Positions 30,881-38,905 of a stretch of 64,000 bases of DNA are shown here, piece by piece. Below the pieces are notes generated by a model, which was not told the DNA's origin, ran no database searches, and saw only the letters and a program-made list of their open reading frames with translations. The translations under genes were made by a program, and so were the position numbers. Source of the DNA: Psychrobacter sp. P11G3 (GTDB lineage Bacteria; Pseudomonadota; Gammaproteobacteria; Pseudomonadales; Moraxellaceae); assembly GCF_001435845.1 (NCBI RefSeq), contig NZ_CM003596.1, positions 2,465,298-2,529,297 on the forward strand, read 5' to 3'. How positions within the stretch are numbered: position 1 is the stretch's first letter; the number at the start of each line of letters is the position of its first letter.

Positions 30881-31138
30881 TTACTCATTACCTTTTTGGC
30901 TCAAGTCATAAGCACTTAGTTCTGCTGCGTTCTTGCCACCTGCTCGAAGATTCTCTTCTTTACGTGGATCAGCATAAACTTCATCGGTCTCTTGTGAATC
31001 TTGCTCAGGGCCATCAATTTCAGGCTTATGCTTGCGCCCTGCATAGCTATCTTTAGGGTTTTCTAGTTCACTAGCAGCAGGGTCATCCACGATTACTTTT
31101 TCTTCTGTTTCCGTTGCTACTGGTACTTGCATAGTCAT
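30881..31138 (-). CDS. Small acidic hydrophilic protein 3 (85 aa)
   Basis: 85 aa with many Glu, Asp and Lys and no Cys, Trp or Phe. It has SYAGRKHKPEIDGPEQDSQE and the C-terminal GGKNAAELSAYDLSQKGNE, in which the last part could form a helix. GAGGG lies about 7 nt before the ATG. No domain is recognised. Second in the cluster. Confidence 0.7.
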   Translation of the reverse strand: MTMQVPVATETEEKVIVDDPAASELENPKDSYAGRKHKPEIDGPEQDSQETDEVYADPRKEENLRAGGKNAAELSAYDLSQKGNE

Positions 31139-31201
31139 GGCGTATCCCTCGCTTTATTATTTGTTATTATTAATTCGATGTTTGATGTTTGATGTTATAG
31201 A

Positions 31202-31372
31202 TTACTTATCAGTACGTAAATCATCGTCGATAAAAGGCGTGTGCTCTTCTTCACTTAATGATTCAGGGGCGTCGACTTTTTTATTCTCTGCTAAGTTTTT
31301 CTCAACTTCCTGACCATTTACCTGTTCTGCAGCTTGTTTTATATCTGAATTGTCATCATTAGTAGTACTCAT
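31202..31372 (-). CDS. Small acidic hydrophilic protein 4 (56 aa), first gene of the cluster
   Basis: 56 aa, starting MSTTNDDNSDIKQAAEQVNG and ending HTPFIDDDLRTDK. It is acidic and hydrophilic, with no Cys or Trp. A ribosome-binding site AGGAAA lies about 7 nt before the ATG. It is short enough to be missed by a 60-codon filter, but the composition, spacing (63 nt to the next gene) and ribosome-binding site match the three neighbours. QAAEQVNGQEVEKNLAENKK could be an amphipathic helix. Function unknown. Confidence 0.65.
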   Translation of the reverse strand: MSTTNDDNSDIKQAAEQVNGQEVEKNLAENKKVDAPESLSEEEHTPFIDDDLRTDK

Positions 31373-31695
31373 GGTTTATTTCCTATTATCATGATCTGAT
31401 TACATGGTTTTAAAACATTAAATCGATATACGTTTTGAACTTGTCCCAACGCCCAAATGAGTAACCAATACTTATCAAGTAGCGTCAGAATTGATATTAA
31501 TTATAGGTATGACCTTGGGTAATGCACCAGTGTACTGCCGTATCAATATGTGAATAATTGTGAGGTTGCAAGTCAGTTTGTAACTTTTGCAATTGGTAAG
31601 CACAAAAAAACCAAGCACCAGTATTTACCAGTGCTTGGTCAGATAGATAATTGAATAGCTGATTATCACCTAAAGGTATCTTTGCAAATTAACTA
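31373..31695. other. Region between the small-protein cluster and the insertion sequence
   Basis: 323 bp holding the cluster promoter and a terminator (31604-31638) that faces left and is separated from its likely gene ppk1 by the insertion sequence. The last 50 bp are the former 3' flank of ppk1. Confidence 0.6.
31604..31638 (-). terminator. Original ppk1 terminator, now displaced by the insertion
   Basis: CCAAGCAC (31611-31618) pairs with GTGCTTGG (31631-31638) and is followed on the minus strand by seven T residues. No minus-strand gene ends next to it today. If the insertion sequence is removed, it lies about 55 nt after the reconstructed ppk1 stop. Confidence 0.75.
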
Positions 31696-32535
31696 GGGCG
31701 TGTCCCTAATCTGTAAAAGTAAGTATAAAGGCTTTAAAATAAAGAGACTATTTCAAACAGGGCTCTCTAAATTATGGCAAGAACAGTGCTCACCGATAAT
31801 ACATGGTAACAACTCCAAAGTACCATGAAGGCTCATGGCTGTCATACTTGGAAAAACGACAAACAAGTCATGGAAGCCATATTGTGGAAACTTCGTACAG
31901 GCGCGCCATGGCGTGATATACCGAGTGAGCTATGCCCATGGAAAACGGCCTACAACCGTTTTAATAGGTTGTCAAAAAAGGGGTTGTGGGAACAATTTTT
32001 TTTGACCTACGAGCAAGTATTGATGAAGAATGGGTATTCGCAGACGGAAGCTATATCCGCTGTCATCAGCATTCAAGCGGCGCAAGACGAGGAGAGCTTC
32101 GAGCTACTGGAAAGTCACGAGGTGGAACCACTACCAAGATTCATCTCGCCGTCGATTCGCATGGAAACCCGATTGATTTTAAAATCACTGGGGGTGACGT
32201 CCACGACAGCCAAGCGGTAGATGATATTATAGAGATGCTAACGGATGCGACCTACTTTATTGCTGATAAAGCTTATGATTCTGAAACCATTAGAACTAGG
32301 CTAAAGCAAGATAACATAAGCCCTGTCATCCCTAAAAGAAAAAATGCTAAACAACCAGATGTAGCGTTTGATCACTATTTATATAAGCTACGACACTTAG
32401 TTGAAAACACGTTTGCAAGGCTAAAGCACTTCCGTGGTATTGCGACTAGATACGAGAAATTGGCTCGTAATTATAAGTCTATGCTGTATCTAGCTTGTAC
32501 TATGATTCATTGCAAACTGAATTAGGGACACGCCC
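31696..32535 (+). mobile_element. IS5-family insertion sequence (IS427-like), 840 bp
   Basis: The ends carry perfect 15-bp terminal inverted repeats GGGCGTGTCCCTAAT (31696-31710, and reversed at 32521-32535). The flanks are TA on both sides (31694-31695 and 32536-32537), within CTAG, fitting the TA/CTAG target preference of IS427-group elements. The interior encodes one DDE transposase split over two frames with a T8 run. The element sits in the last codons of ppk1. The near-perfect ends suggest a recent insertion, although the transposase has an early stop codon. Confidence 0.93.
31774..32525 (+). pseudogene. IS5-family transposase, two-frame, with a nonsense codon near the start
   Basis: The first ATG (31774) gives ARTVLTDNTW then TAA at 31807, where related proteins continue with a Glu codon (GAA to TAA would be one change). 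Reading resumes at ATG 31825 (MKAHGCHTWKNDKQVMEAIL and on). A T8 run at 31996-32003 joins this frame to the -1 frame, which continues DLRASIDEEWVFADGSYIR (first Asp of the catalytic triad), then IADKAYDSE (second Asp) and HLVENTFARLKHFRG (Glu). The -1 slip at a T run is normal for this IS group and not damage. The stop TAG lies inside the right terminal repeat. Because of the nonsense codon it is listed as a probable pseudogene; internal initiation at 31825 could rescue it. Confidence 0.85.
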
Positions 32536-34774
32536 TAGACTCTTCGACACGATTAATCGTTTTTAATAAATGCTCTTGTGCGACGTGTGGCTCCTCACCT
32601 GCTGCTGGCTGTAGCTGATGCCAAACGCCAGTGCCATCAAGTGTCCATGCTTGCGTATTATCCTGTAAGTAGTTAATCAAGCCATCTTGATAAATCTGCT
32701 TAAACAGTTTCTTGTTCTCAATCGGGAACGCCACTTCTACGCGATGGAACAGGTTACGATCCATCCAGTCTGCACTACCGCAGTATAGACGCTCATCGCC
32801 ATTATTATAGAAATAATAAACGCGCGTATGCTCTAAAAACCGTCCGATGACAGAGCGTACCGTGATGTTTTCCGACAGGCCCTTTACTTGCGGACGCAAG
32901 CAACACATAGAGCGCAGTATCAGCTCAATAGTGACGCCTGCTTGTGAGGCATCATATAGCTTATCAATCAGGCGACGCTCAGTGAGCGCGTTGGCTTTAA
33001 TGATGATATGAGCGCGCTTGCCTGCCTTGGCATGAGCGATTTCATCATCGATAAAGCTCATCAATTTCTCATGCAAAGTAAACGGTGCATGTAGCAGTTT
33101 TTTGAGGTTGGCTGGCTTACCCATGCCGGTTAGCTCTTGGAATATTTTGTGGACATCTTCTGAGATATCAGGATCAGCGCTAAACAGACCATAATCTGTG
33201 TAAACCTTAGCATTGGCCGCGTGATAGTTACCGGTGCCCAGATGCACATAACGGCGGATTCGGTCTTCCTCGCGGCGTACGATTAGCATGAGCTTGGCAT
33301 GGGTCTTGTAACCGACGATACCGTAGACCACGACCGCGCCTGCTTCTTGTAGATAGTTGGCAACTGCGATATTAGACGCTTCATCAAAACGCGCCCGCAG
33401 CTCAATAACAGCCGTAACTTCTTTACCATTACGAGCAGCGGCTGCAAGTGCTTTGACGATTTCTGAATTGGTGCCTGAACGATATAGCGTTTGTTTAATT
33501 GCCAATACTTTGGGATCGCTGGCCGCTTGCCAAAGTAAATTAATAATCGGTGAGAACGCATGAAAAGGATGATGAACCAACACATCGCTCTTACGCATGG
33601 CGGCGAACATACTGGTCGATTTATCTGACTTATCCATTTCTCGGCGGAATGCCTTTGGCAAGATATGTGTAAATGGCTGATAGCGCAGCTTTGGAATATT
33701 AAAATCACACAACAGGCGCGTCAGATTGACAGGACCATTGACACGGTACAACTGATTGGCATGCAGCTCAAACTCATTGAGCAAGTAGTCACTGATGTGC
33801 GCAGGGCAATTGGTAGTGACCTCTAGACGTACTTTGTCACCGAAGCGGCGGTTTTCAAGCTCGCCCTCTAGTGCCTTGGCAATGTCCTCAACATCATCTG
33901 CCAAATCCAAATCGGCATTACGCGTCAGCCTAAATTGGTGACAGCCTGTCACACTCATTCCAGGGAATAGCTCACCGATATGCTCATGAATGATAGCGGA
34001 TAGCATCACATGATGCTCTTTGCCACCAGTCAGCTCATCTGGCAGACGAATCACGCGCGGTAGACTGCGTGGCGCAGGTACAATTGCTAAGTTGATATCA
34101 CGTCCAAAGGCGTCTTTGCCTTCCAAGGTAGCGATAAAGTTTAAGCTTTTATTTACAAGGCGCGGGAATGGATGCGCCGGATCAATACTAATCGGTGTCA
34201 ATACGGGTACGACTTGCTCCGTAAAATAGCGCTTCATCCATGCAGACTGCTCAGCGTTTAGCTCATCACGTTTTAGGTAGCGAATATCCTCAAGCGCAAG
34301 CGCTGGCAGGATATCTTCATTTAGAATACGGTACTGCTCACTGATTGCGGCATGAGTGATAATAGATATCTCGTTTAGCACTTCGCTAGGACGCATGCCA
34401 TGAGCACTGGTCGATACATCACCGATGTTAAGCTTTTGCATGATGCCAGCGACACGAATCTCAAAAAACTCATCAAGATTGGATGAAAAAATAATCAAGA
34501 AAAATAAGCGTTCAAGCAGTGGGTGACGCGAACTAGATGCCTGCGCTAATACTCGCAGATGAAACTGTAATAAAGACAAATCACGATTGATATAACTGCT
34601 CGGTGAATAGCTGCCATCTGCTGAGCGTTGCCATTCAATTTCTGCTAAATTATTTTGGCTATTATCTATACTAATCTCTTTATTAATATTGTCGTTAGCG
34701 CCCTCATTGACATTATTAACGTCAATCATATCGTTAACATCACCACTGCCCTGATTACTAGTCATCTCTACCAC
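32522..34774 (-). CDS. ppk1: Polyphosphate kinase 1, with C-terminus rewritten by the insertion sequence
   Basis: 750 aa. PPK1 polymerises ATP gamma-phosphate into polyphosphate at the membrane. It has a four-domain layout: N domain beginning [16 protein letters not shown], then [14 protein letters not shown], and two PLD-like catalytic domains with the autophosphorylated His H492 in YKTHAKL and H649 in [10 protein letters not shown] (E. coli H435 and H592). The first 55 residues are an Asn/Asp-rich extension. The start is GTG at 34774, with AAGGAG 8 nt upstream. The last four residues RACP and the TAA stop come from the insertion sequence. Without it the reading is EESS-stop, so the protein is almost unchanged and should be active. 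Confidence 0.95.
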   Translation of the reverse strand: MVEMTSNQGSGDVNDMIDVNNVNEGANDNINKEISIDNSQNNLAEIEWQRSADGSYSPSSYINRDLSLLQFHLRVLAQASSSRHPLLERLFFLIIFSSNLDEFFEIRVAGIMQKLNIGDVSTSAHGMRPSEVLNEISIITHAAISEQYRILNEDILPALALEDIRYLKRDELNAEQSAWMKRYFTEQVVPVLTPISIDPAHPFPRLVNKSLNFIATLEGKDAFGRDINLAIVPAPRSLPRVIRLPDELTGGKEHHVMLSAIIHEHIGELFPGMSVTGCHQFRLTRNADLDLADDVEDIAKALEGELENRRFGDKVRLEVTTNCPAHISDYLLNEFELHANQLYRVNGPVNLTRLLCDFNIPKLRYQPFTHILPKAFRREMDKSDKSTSMFAAMRKSDVLVHHPFHAFSPIINLLWQAASDPKVLAIKQTLYRSGTNSEIVKALAAAARNGKEVTAVIELRARFDEASNIAVANYLQEAGAVVVYGIVGYKTHAKLMLIVRREEDRIRRYVHLGTGNYHAANAKVYTDYGLFSADPDISEDVHKIFQELTGMGKPANLKKLLHAPFTLHEKLMSFIDDEIAHAKAGKRAHIIIKANALTERRLIDKLYDASQAGVTIELILRSMCCLRPQVKGLSENITVRSVIGRFLEHTRVYYFYNNGDERLYCGSADWMDRNLFHRVEVAFPIENKKLFKQIYQDGLINYLQDNTQAWTLDGTGVWHQLQPAAGEEPHVAQEHLLKTINRVEESRACP

Positions 34775-34833
34775 GTCACTACTCCTTTTGCGTTATCGAT
34801 ACGCCATCATCTTTTATAGTTCTGTTTTATTAT

Positions 34834-34879
34834 GGCTTGTCCTCATTTTTGTTAGCATGTTTAAGATGAGGACACACCC
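34834..34879. repeat. Palindromic element resembling insertion-sequence ends
   Basis: TGTCCTCAT (34838-34846) and ATGAGGACA (34866-34874) form 9-bp arms. The outer right edge, read on the minus strand, is AACTAGGGTGTGTCC, 14 of 15 identical with the left flank and end of the insertion sequence (AACTAGGGCGTGTCC). The other edge GGACAAGCC resembles GGACACGCC. It lies between ppk1 and mtgA. Confidence 0.45.
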
Positions 34880-34935
34880 TAGTTTTATTTGAAATGGTAC
34901 AGCCTACAATATAGTACAGCTCTAAGGTTGCATGT

Positions 34936-35625
34936 TTATGAAGATGCTTGCGGTAATATGGCATTTTTCATACGTTTTTTGATAATACGTTGCTTGTTAC
35001 GTAAACGCTTATCGCCTTGATTGTCTTCGTAGTACTTTGGATTGGTAAGCATCGCAATCAGAAGCGCTGACTCATCTCGGTTTAGATTGGCCGCAGACTT
35101 ATCGAAATAATGATGCGCTGCTGCATCAATACCATAGATACCATTACCAAACTCCGCCACATTTAGGTAAGCGGTCATAATGCGCTGCTTATCCCATAGC
35201 GTCTCAATCATCACAGTAATGACAGCCTCTTCCGCTTTACGCACATAAGAGCGATGCGAGGTTAGGAATAAGTTCTTTGCCAATTGCTGAGTAATCGTTG
35301 AGCCGCCGGCAGACATTTTACCTGTTTCTTCATTTTTCTTTTGCGCCGCTTTGATACCTTTAAAATCAAAACCGCTGTGCTGACTAAACGTCGAGTCTTC
35401 ACTCACAATCGCCGCTTGCTTGGCAGATTTGGCAATCGCATCATATTCAGCCCATGTCTGAGTGACTGTGCCGCCCGTTAGGCGATGCGTCAACATAAAC
35501 ATACTGTTGTTGATTGGCTGCGTTTTCCAAATTAATAATAGCCCAACGACCAATATATGGAATGCGACAACCAATAGCATAATTGCCAATAACAGACGTT
35601 TGATAAATGTGCCAAAACTTGCCAT
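34936..35625 (-). CDS. mtgA: Monofunctional peptidoglycan glycosyltransferase
   Basis: 229 aa. It polymerises lipid II into glycan strands in the periplasm. An N-terminal membrane anchor spans about 12-32 (LLLAIMLLVVAFHILVVGLL). The GT51 motifs are present in order: catalytic-Glu segment EDSTFSQHSGFD, GGSTITQQLAKNLFL, RKAEEAVITVMIE and YLNVAEFGNGIYGIDAAA. Length is usual for MtgA. It is upstream of ppk1 on the same strand, about 160 bp away. No transpeptidase domain is present. Confidence 0.95.
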   Translation of the reverse strand: MASFGTFIKRLLLAIMLLVVAFHILVVGLLLIWKTQPINNSMFMLTHRLTGGTVTQTWAEYDAIAKSAKQAAIVSEDSTFSQHSGFDFKGIKAAQKKNEETGKMSAGGSTITQQLAKNLFLTSHRSYVRKAEEAVITVMIETLWDKQRIMTAYLNVAEFGNGIYGIDAAAHHYFDKSAANLNRDESALLIAMLTNPKYYEDNQGDKRLRNKQRIIKKRMKNAILPQASS

Positions 35626-35922
35626 GCGCGATATCCGAGTGGTTAAAAAAGTAATAAGATAAGATAGATACTCTATTAATGACTATGAGACATCAACTAA
35701 GAATCAATGATTGTAAACGGGCCATTTATAGCCGCTCATCGACCGTTGAGCATTAGTCATTAATAACGATCAATAGCAGGTCATCTTACCTAATCTCACA
35801 ATCGCTGTCATTATTTACCCTACTTCTTTATGATGTAATGACCGTTAAAGTATTTTATGTTTTAAATAAGCACGTGCTGAGCATCAGCGCTTTGCAATCA
35901 GTATGAAGATAAGAGATTACCC
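35626..35922. other. Divergent gap between mtgA and the glutaredoxin-like gene
   Basis: 297 bp with both promoters. No ORF and no clear hairpin or operator is visible. Confidence 0.4.
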
Positions 35923-36231
35923 ATGCACGATGATAATATAGAAGTATTACGAGCGCGCGTTATTGCAGCAAATCCAAGCCTCAACACCGCTGAAAATAAC
36001 AATCAATGGTGGCTACTCGGCACCTCAGGCTGCCATTTATGTGATATTGCTGAGCAAATAATTAATCAGTTTCAGGCTGTACAACCGATTAGTTACCAAC
36101 ATGTCGATATTGCAGACTTTGATGAGGCGCTGATGATGGAATTTGCCACCACTATTCCTGTAATTTTGACGCCGTCTAAACGATTAAACTATCCGTTTTC
36201 GGTGATGGATTTGCAGCAGCTGCTCGCTTAA
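35923..36231 (+). CDS. Glutaredoxin-like thiol-redox protein (DUF836 type)
   Basis: 102 aa. A thioredoxin-like fold is suggested by WWLLGTSGCHLCDIAEQII, with the redox pair C37-H-L-C40 after the first strand, YQHVDIADFDEALMMEF, and the cis-Pro segment TTIPVILT. The family of small glutaredoxin-like proteins with GCHLCD has no assigned substrate. AAGAGA lies about 7 nt before the ATG. It is 56 bp upstream of the FMN-dependent dehydrogenase gene in the same direction, so the two may be cotranscribed. Confidence 0.8.
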   Translation: MHDDNIEVLRARVIAANPSLNTAENNNQWWLLGTSGCHLCDIAEQIINQFQAVQPISYQHVDIADFDEALMMEFATTIPVILTPSKRLNYPFSVMDLQQLLA

Positions 36232-36287
36232 TAGCATTAGACCTATAACAAAGACGTCCTATTACGATGATAAAGTGGTGAGAAATC

Positions 36288-37487
36288 ATGAAAGATTTAA
36301 AACCTGTTTTAAAGAAAGTAACAGAGATTGAAGACCTGCGCCGTGTCGCTGAGCGCAAAGTACCGCGTATGTTTTATGACTATGTCGATTCAGGCTCATG
36401 GACTGAGACCACGTATCGCAGTAATGAAACTGACTTTGACCGTATCAAACTGCGCCAGCGAGTATTGGTCGATATGGACAATCGCAGTCTAGCGACACAA
36501 ATGATTGGCGAGTCCGTCAATATGCCCGTCGCCATCGCCCCAACTGGGTTCACTGGCATGATGTGGGCAGATGGCGAAATTCATGCCGCGGGTGCTGCCG
36601 AAAAATTTGGCGTGCCCTTCTCGCTCTCGACCATGAGCATCTGCTCTATCGAAGATATCGCTACTCATACCAGCAAGCCGTTTTGGTTTCAGTTATATGT
36701 CATGCGCGATCAAGACTATATGGCCAATCTGATTCAACGAGCCAAAGATGCCAATTGTTCAGCCCTAATATTAACTGCCGACTTGCAGGTCATGGGTCAA
36801 CGCCATAAAGATATTAAAAACGGCTTGTCTGCACCGCCTAAACCGACGCTTACTAACATCATCAACCTAATGACCAAGCCGCAGTGGTGTATGAATATGC
36901 TAGGCACCAAACGTCGTAGCTTTGGCAATATCGTCGGTCATACCAAAGGCGTTGAAGACTTGTCCTCATTAAGCTCATGGACGGAAGAGCAGTTCGATCC
37001 ACGTTTGAGCTGGGATGATGTGGCGCGTATCAAAGATATGTGGGGCGGCAAGCTGATTATCAAAGGCATCATGGAGCCGGAAGATGCCATCATGGCTGCC
37101 CGTAGCGGTGCCGATGCACTGGTCGTCTCTAACCATGGTGGCCGTCAATTAGACGGTGCGCTGTCTTCTATTTCTGCGCTGTCTGACATCGTACAAGCTG
37201 TCCATGCTGAGAATAGCGACATTGAAGTGTGGTTAGATAGTGGCATTCGCTCTGGTCAAGATGTGCTAAAAGCGATATCGCTGGGTGCAAAGGGCACAAT
37301 GATTGGTCGCGCTTTTCTCTATGGACTGGGCGCTTATGGTGAAGATGGCGTACGCCGCGCGCTCGAAATTATCTATAAAGAGTGTGATATCTCAATGGCA
37401 TTCTGCGGTCATACCGATATCAATAAAGTTACGGACGATATCTTGGTAAAAGGTACTTATGAGAATCTTAAAGTTGGTAATTTTTAA
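36288..37487 (+). CDS. FMN-dependent alpha-hydroxy-acid dehydrogenase (L-lactate dehydrogenase-like)
   Basis: 399 aa, one TIM-barrel domain. It should oxidise an L-2-hydroxy acid such as L-lactate. Family markers: AERKVPRMFYDYVDSGSW, PVAIAPTGFTGMMW, FSLSTMSICSIEDIA, FWFQLYV, LILTADLQVMGQR, the catalytic SNHGGRQLDG, WLDSGIRSGQDVLKA and GTMIGRAFLYGL. A membrane loop as in LldD is not certain from sequence, so lldD is not assigned. It follows the glutaredoxin-like gene. Its final codons are part of a 17-bp tandem array that continues downstream. Confidence 0.9.
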   Translation: MKDLKPVLKKVTEIEDLRRVAERKVPRMFYDYVDSGSWTETTYRSNETDFDRIKLRQRVLVDMDNRSLATQMIGESVNMPVAIAPTGFTGMMWADGEIHAAGAAEKFGVPFSLSTMSICSIEDIATHTSKPFWFQLYVMRDQDYMANLIQRAKDANCSALILTADLQVMGQRHKDIKNGLSAPPKPTLTNIINLMTKPQWCMNMLGTKRRSFGNIVGHTKGVEDLSSLSSWTEEQFDPRLSWDDVARIKDMWGGKLIIKGIMEPEDAIMAARSGADALVVSNHGGRQLDGALSSISALSDIVQAVHAENSDIEVWLDSGIRSGQDVLKAISLGAKGTMIGRAFLYGLGAYGEDGVRRALEIIYKECDISMAFCGHTDINKVTDDILVKGTYENLKVGNF

Positions 37488-37555
37488 GAGCTGTTCATTT
37501 TTCAGAACTATCCGTTTTTAAGAACTTTCGATTTCTAAGAGCTTGCTAGTTTTAA
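37471..37555 (+). repeat. Five tandem degenerate 17-bp repeats
   Basis: Exactly 17-bp units start at 37471, 37488, 37505, 37522 and 37539: AAGTTGGTAATTTTTAA, GAGCTGTTCATTTTTCA, GAACTATCCGTTTTTAA, GAACTTTCGATTTCTAA and GAGCTTGCTAGTTTTAA. The first encodes the last codons and the stop of the dehydrogenase gene. A sixth, weaker copy (AAGCTATCAGCC...) may follow at 37556. The array fills the start of the gap before the rhomboid gene. Confidence 0.75.
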
Positions 37556-37672
37556 AAGCTATCAGCCATAAAGACTATGAAAACTTGTACCATGATGACC
37601 TGCGGATAAATAACATTATCTGACCATACCCTTTATACTATATATACAACATTTTGATGATATCTCGCTTTT

Positions 37673-38758
37673 ATGACCATTCAACAACTATTAAAAACAG
37701 CACCCGTCACTACCCTGCTATTAGCCAGCTTTATCGGGCTATTTATTATGCAGGTGCTGACAGGTGTCGATGCCAATAACCCCTCCACTGAAGCACTGCT
37801 CAAATGGGGCGCGAATGCATTGCCTTACACGATGCAAGACCAACCATGGCGGCTGGTCAGTAGTGCGTTTTTGCATATTGGTCTGATGCATTTATTGTTT
37901 AATGGGTTCGCCATGTATTTCTTTGGGCAAATTGCCGAGCCGATGTTTGGCTCAGCCAAATTTTTAGCGTTATTTTTGCTGGCAGCAATCGGTGGTAACT
38001 TACTCAATAGCTATGTGACGTGGCAAAGTATTTTGGATGGTACGGGACAGCCTGGACTATCAGCTGGCGCATCAGGCGGCATCATGGGTATTGGCGCGGC
38101 ACTATTAATTGCCGCACTGTTTAAGATATCGGTCAATGGCATAGTACTTAACCTCAAAAGTCTGATATTTATTATGGGCATCAACCTCGTCTATGGGTTT
38201 GCCGTACCGGGTATTGATAATGCGGGTCATATCGGTGGCGCAATCACGGGACTAGTGATTGCATTGGCTTTTGCGATTGGCTACCGTCAGCGTCTGGCAG
38301 TCGCTATACAAAACGCAGCGATTCAGCAGCAGCGCACGTTCAACGCTTATCAAACCAACTACTCATACAGCGCTCACGACAACCCACCATATGACAGTCA
38401 GTATAGCGGTCAATATCGTGAACAACACGATAACCAAAGCCGTTATGATGCTACTCCTCTCGATCAATCACCTCACTTTGCTGCCAACTCAATCGAGCAA
38501 GATACTGCTGTTGCAAACGATGAAACGAATGCGTCTGATATAAATGCTAACAATAGTGCCGATAGCGTTAATACTATCAATTCACCGTTAAACAATGGCA
38601 CTGTTCATAATAGTATTGAACCCGAAGCACTTAAAAAACCCTCCATTATTTGGCAGCTCTTACCATGGCTTGCGATGTTACTTATCAGTATTGGTTTTGT
38701 CTGGTGGTGGCAAGATATTCACCAGCAATTACTACAAGTACTAAAAGCCATTGAGTAA
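37673..38758 (+). CDS. Rhomboid-family intramembrane serine protease with an inserted hydrophilic linker
   Basis: 361 aa. Six or so membrane helices in the first 210 residues carry the catalytic pair: S134 in GLSAGASGGIMG and H186 in DNAGHIGGA. FLHIGLMHLLFNGFAMYFFG is the conserved N-terminal helix with the HxxxHxxxN-like HIGLMHLLFN. Rhomboids cut substrates within membrane helices. Between residues 215 and 325 is a polar Asn/Gln/Ser/Tyr-rich linker without a domain, followed by one last membrane helix (about 328-346, IWQLLPWLAMLLISIGFVWW). Such a long linker before a terminal helix is uncommon. The start is not strongly marked by a ribosome-binding site. Confidence 0.88.
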   Translation: MTIQQLLKTAPVTTLLLASFIGLFIMQVLTGVDANNPSTEALLKWGANALPYTMQDQPWRLVSSAFLHIGLMHLLFNGFAMYFFGQIAEPMFGSAKFLALFLLAAIGGNLLNSYVTWQSILDGTGQPGLSAGASGGIMGIGAALLIAALFKISVNGIVLNLKSLIFIMGINLVYGFAVPGIDNAGHIGGAITGLVIALAFAIGYRQRLAVAIQNAAIQQQRTFNAYQTNYSYSAHDNPPYDSQYSGQYREQHDNQSRYDATPLDQSPHFAANSIEQDTAVANDETNASDINANNSADSVNTINSPLNNGTVHNSIEPEALKKPSIIWQLLPWLAMLLISIGFVWWWQDIHQQLLQVLKAIE

Positions 38759-38905
38759 ATGCTCATACTTATCTATCATTGCTATATAGACTCCAAAAAC
38801 AGCATACTGACCAACATTACTGATTCGTTTTATAGCTTGTCCTTTTAAACACGTTTTGCTTAATCGCACCACTCAGTTATTTATACTCACTTACGAGATC
38901 CAATT

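Noticed and set aside
31996..32003. T8 run in the transposase as a damaging frameshift
   Set aside because: IS427-group elements normally use -1 slippage at such a run, so the frame change is expected.
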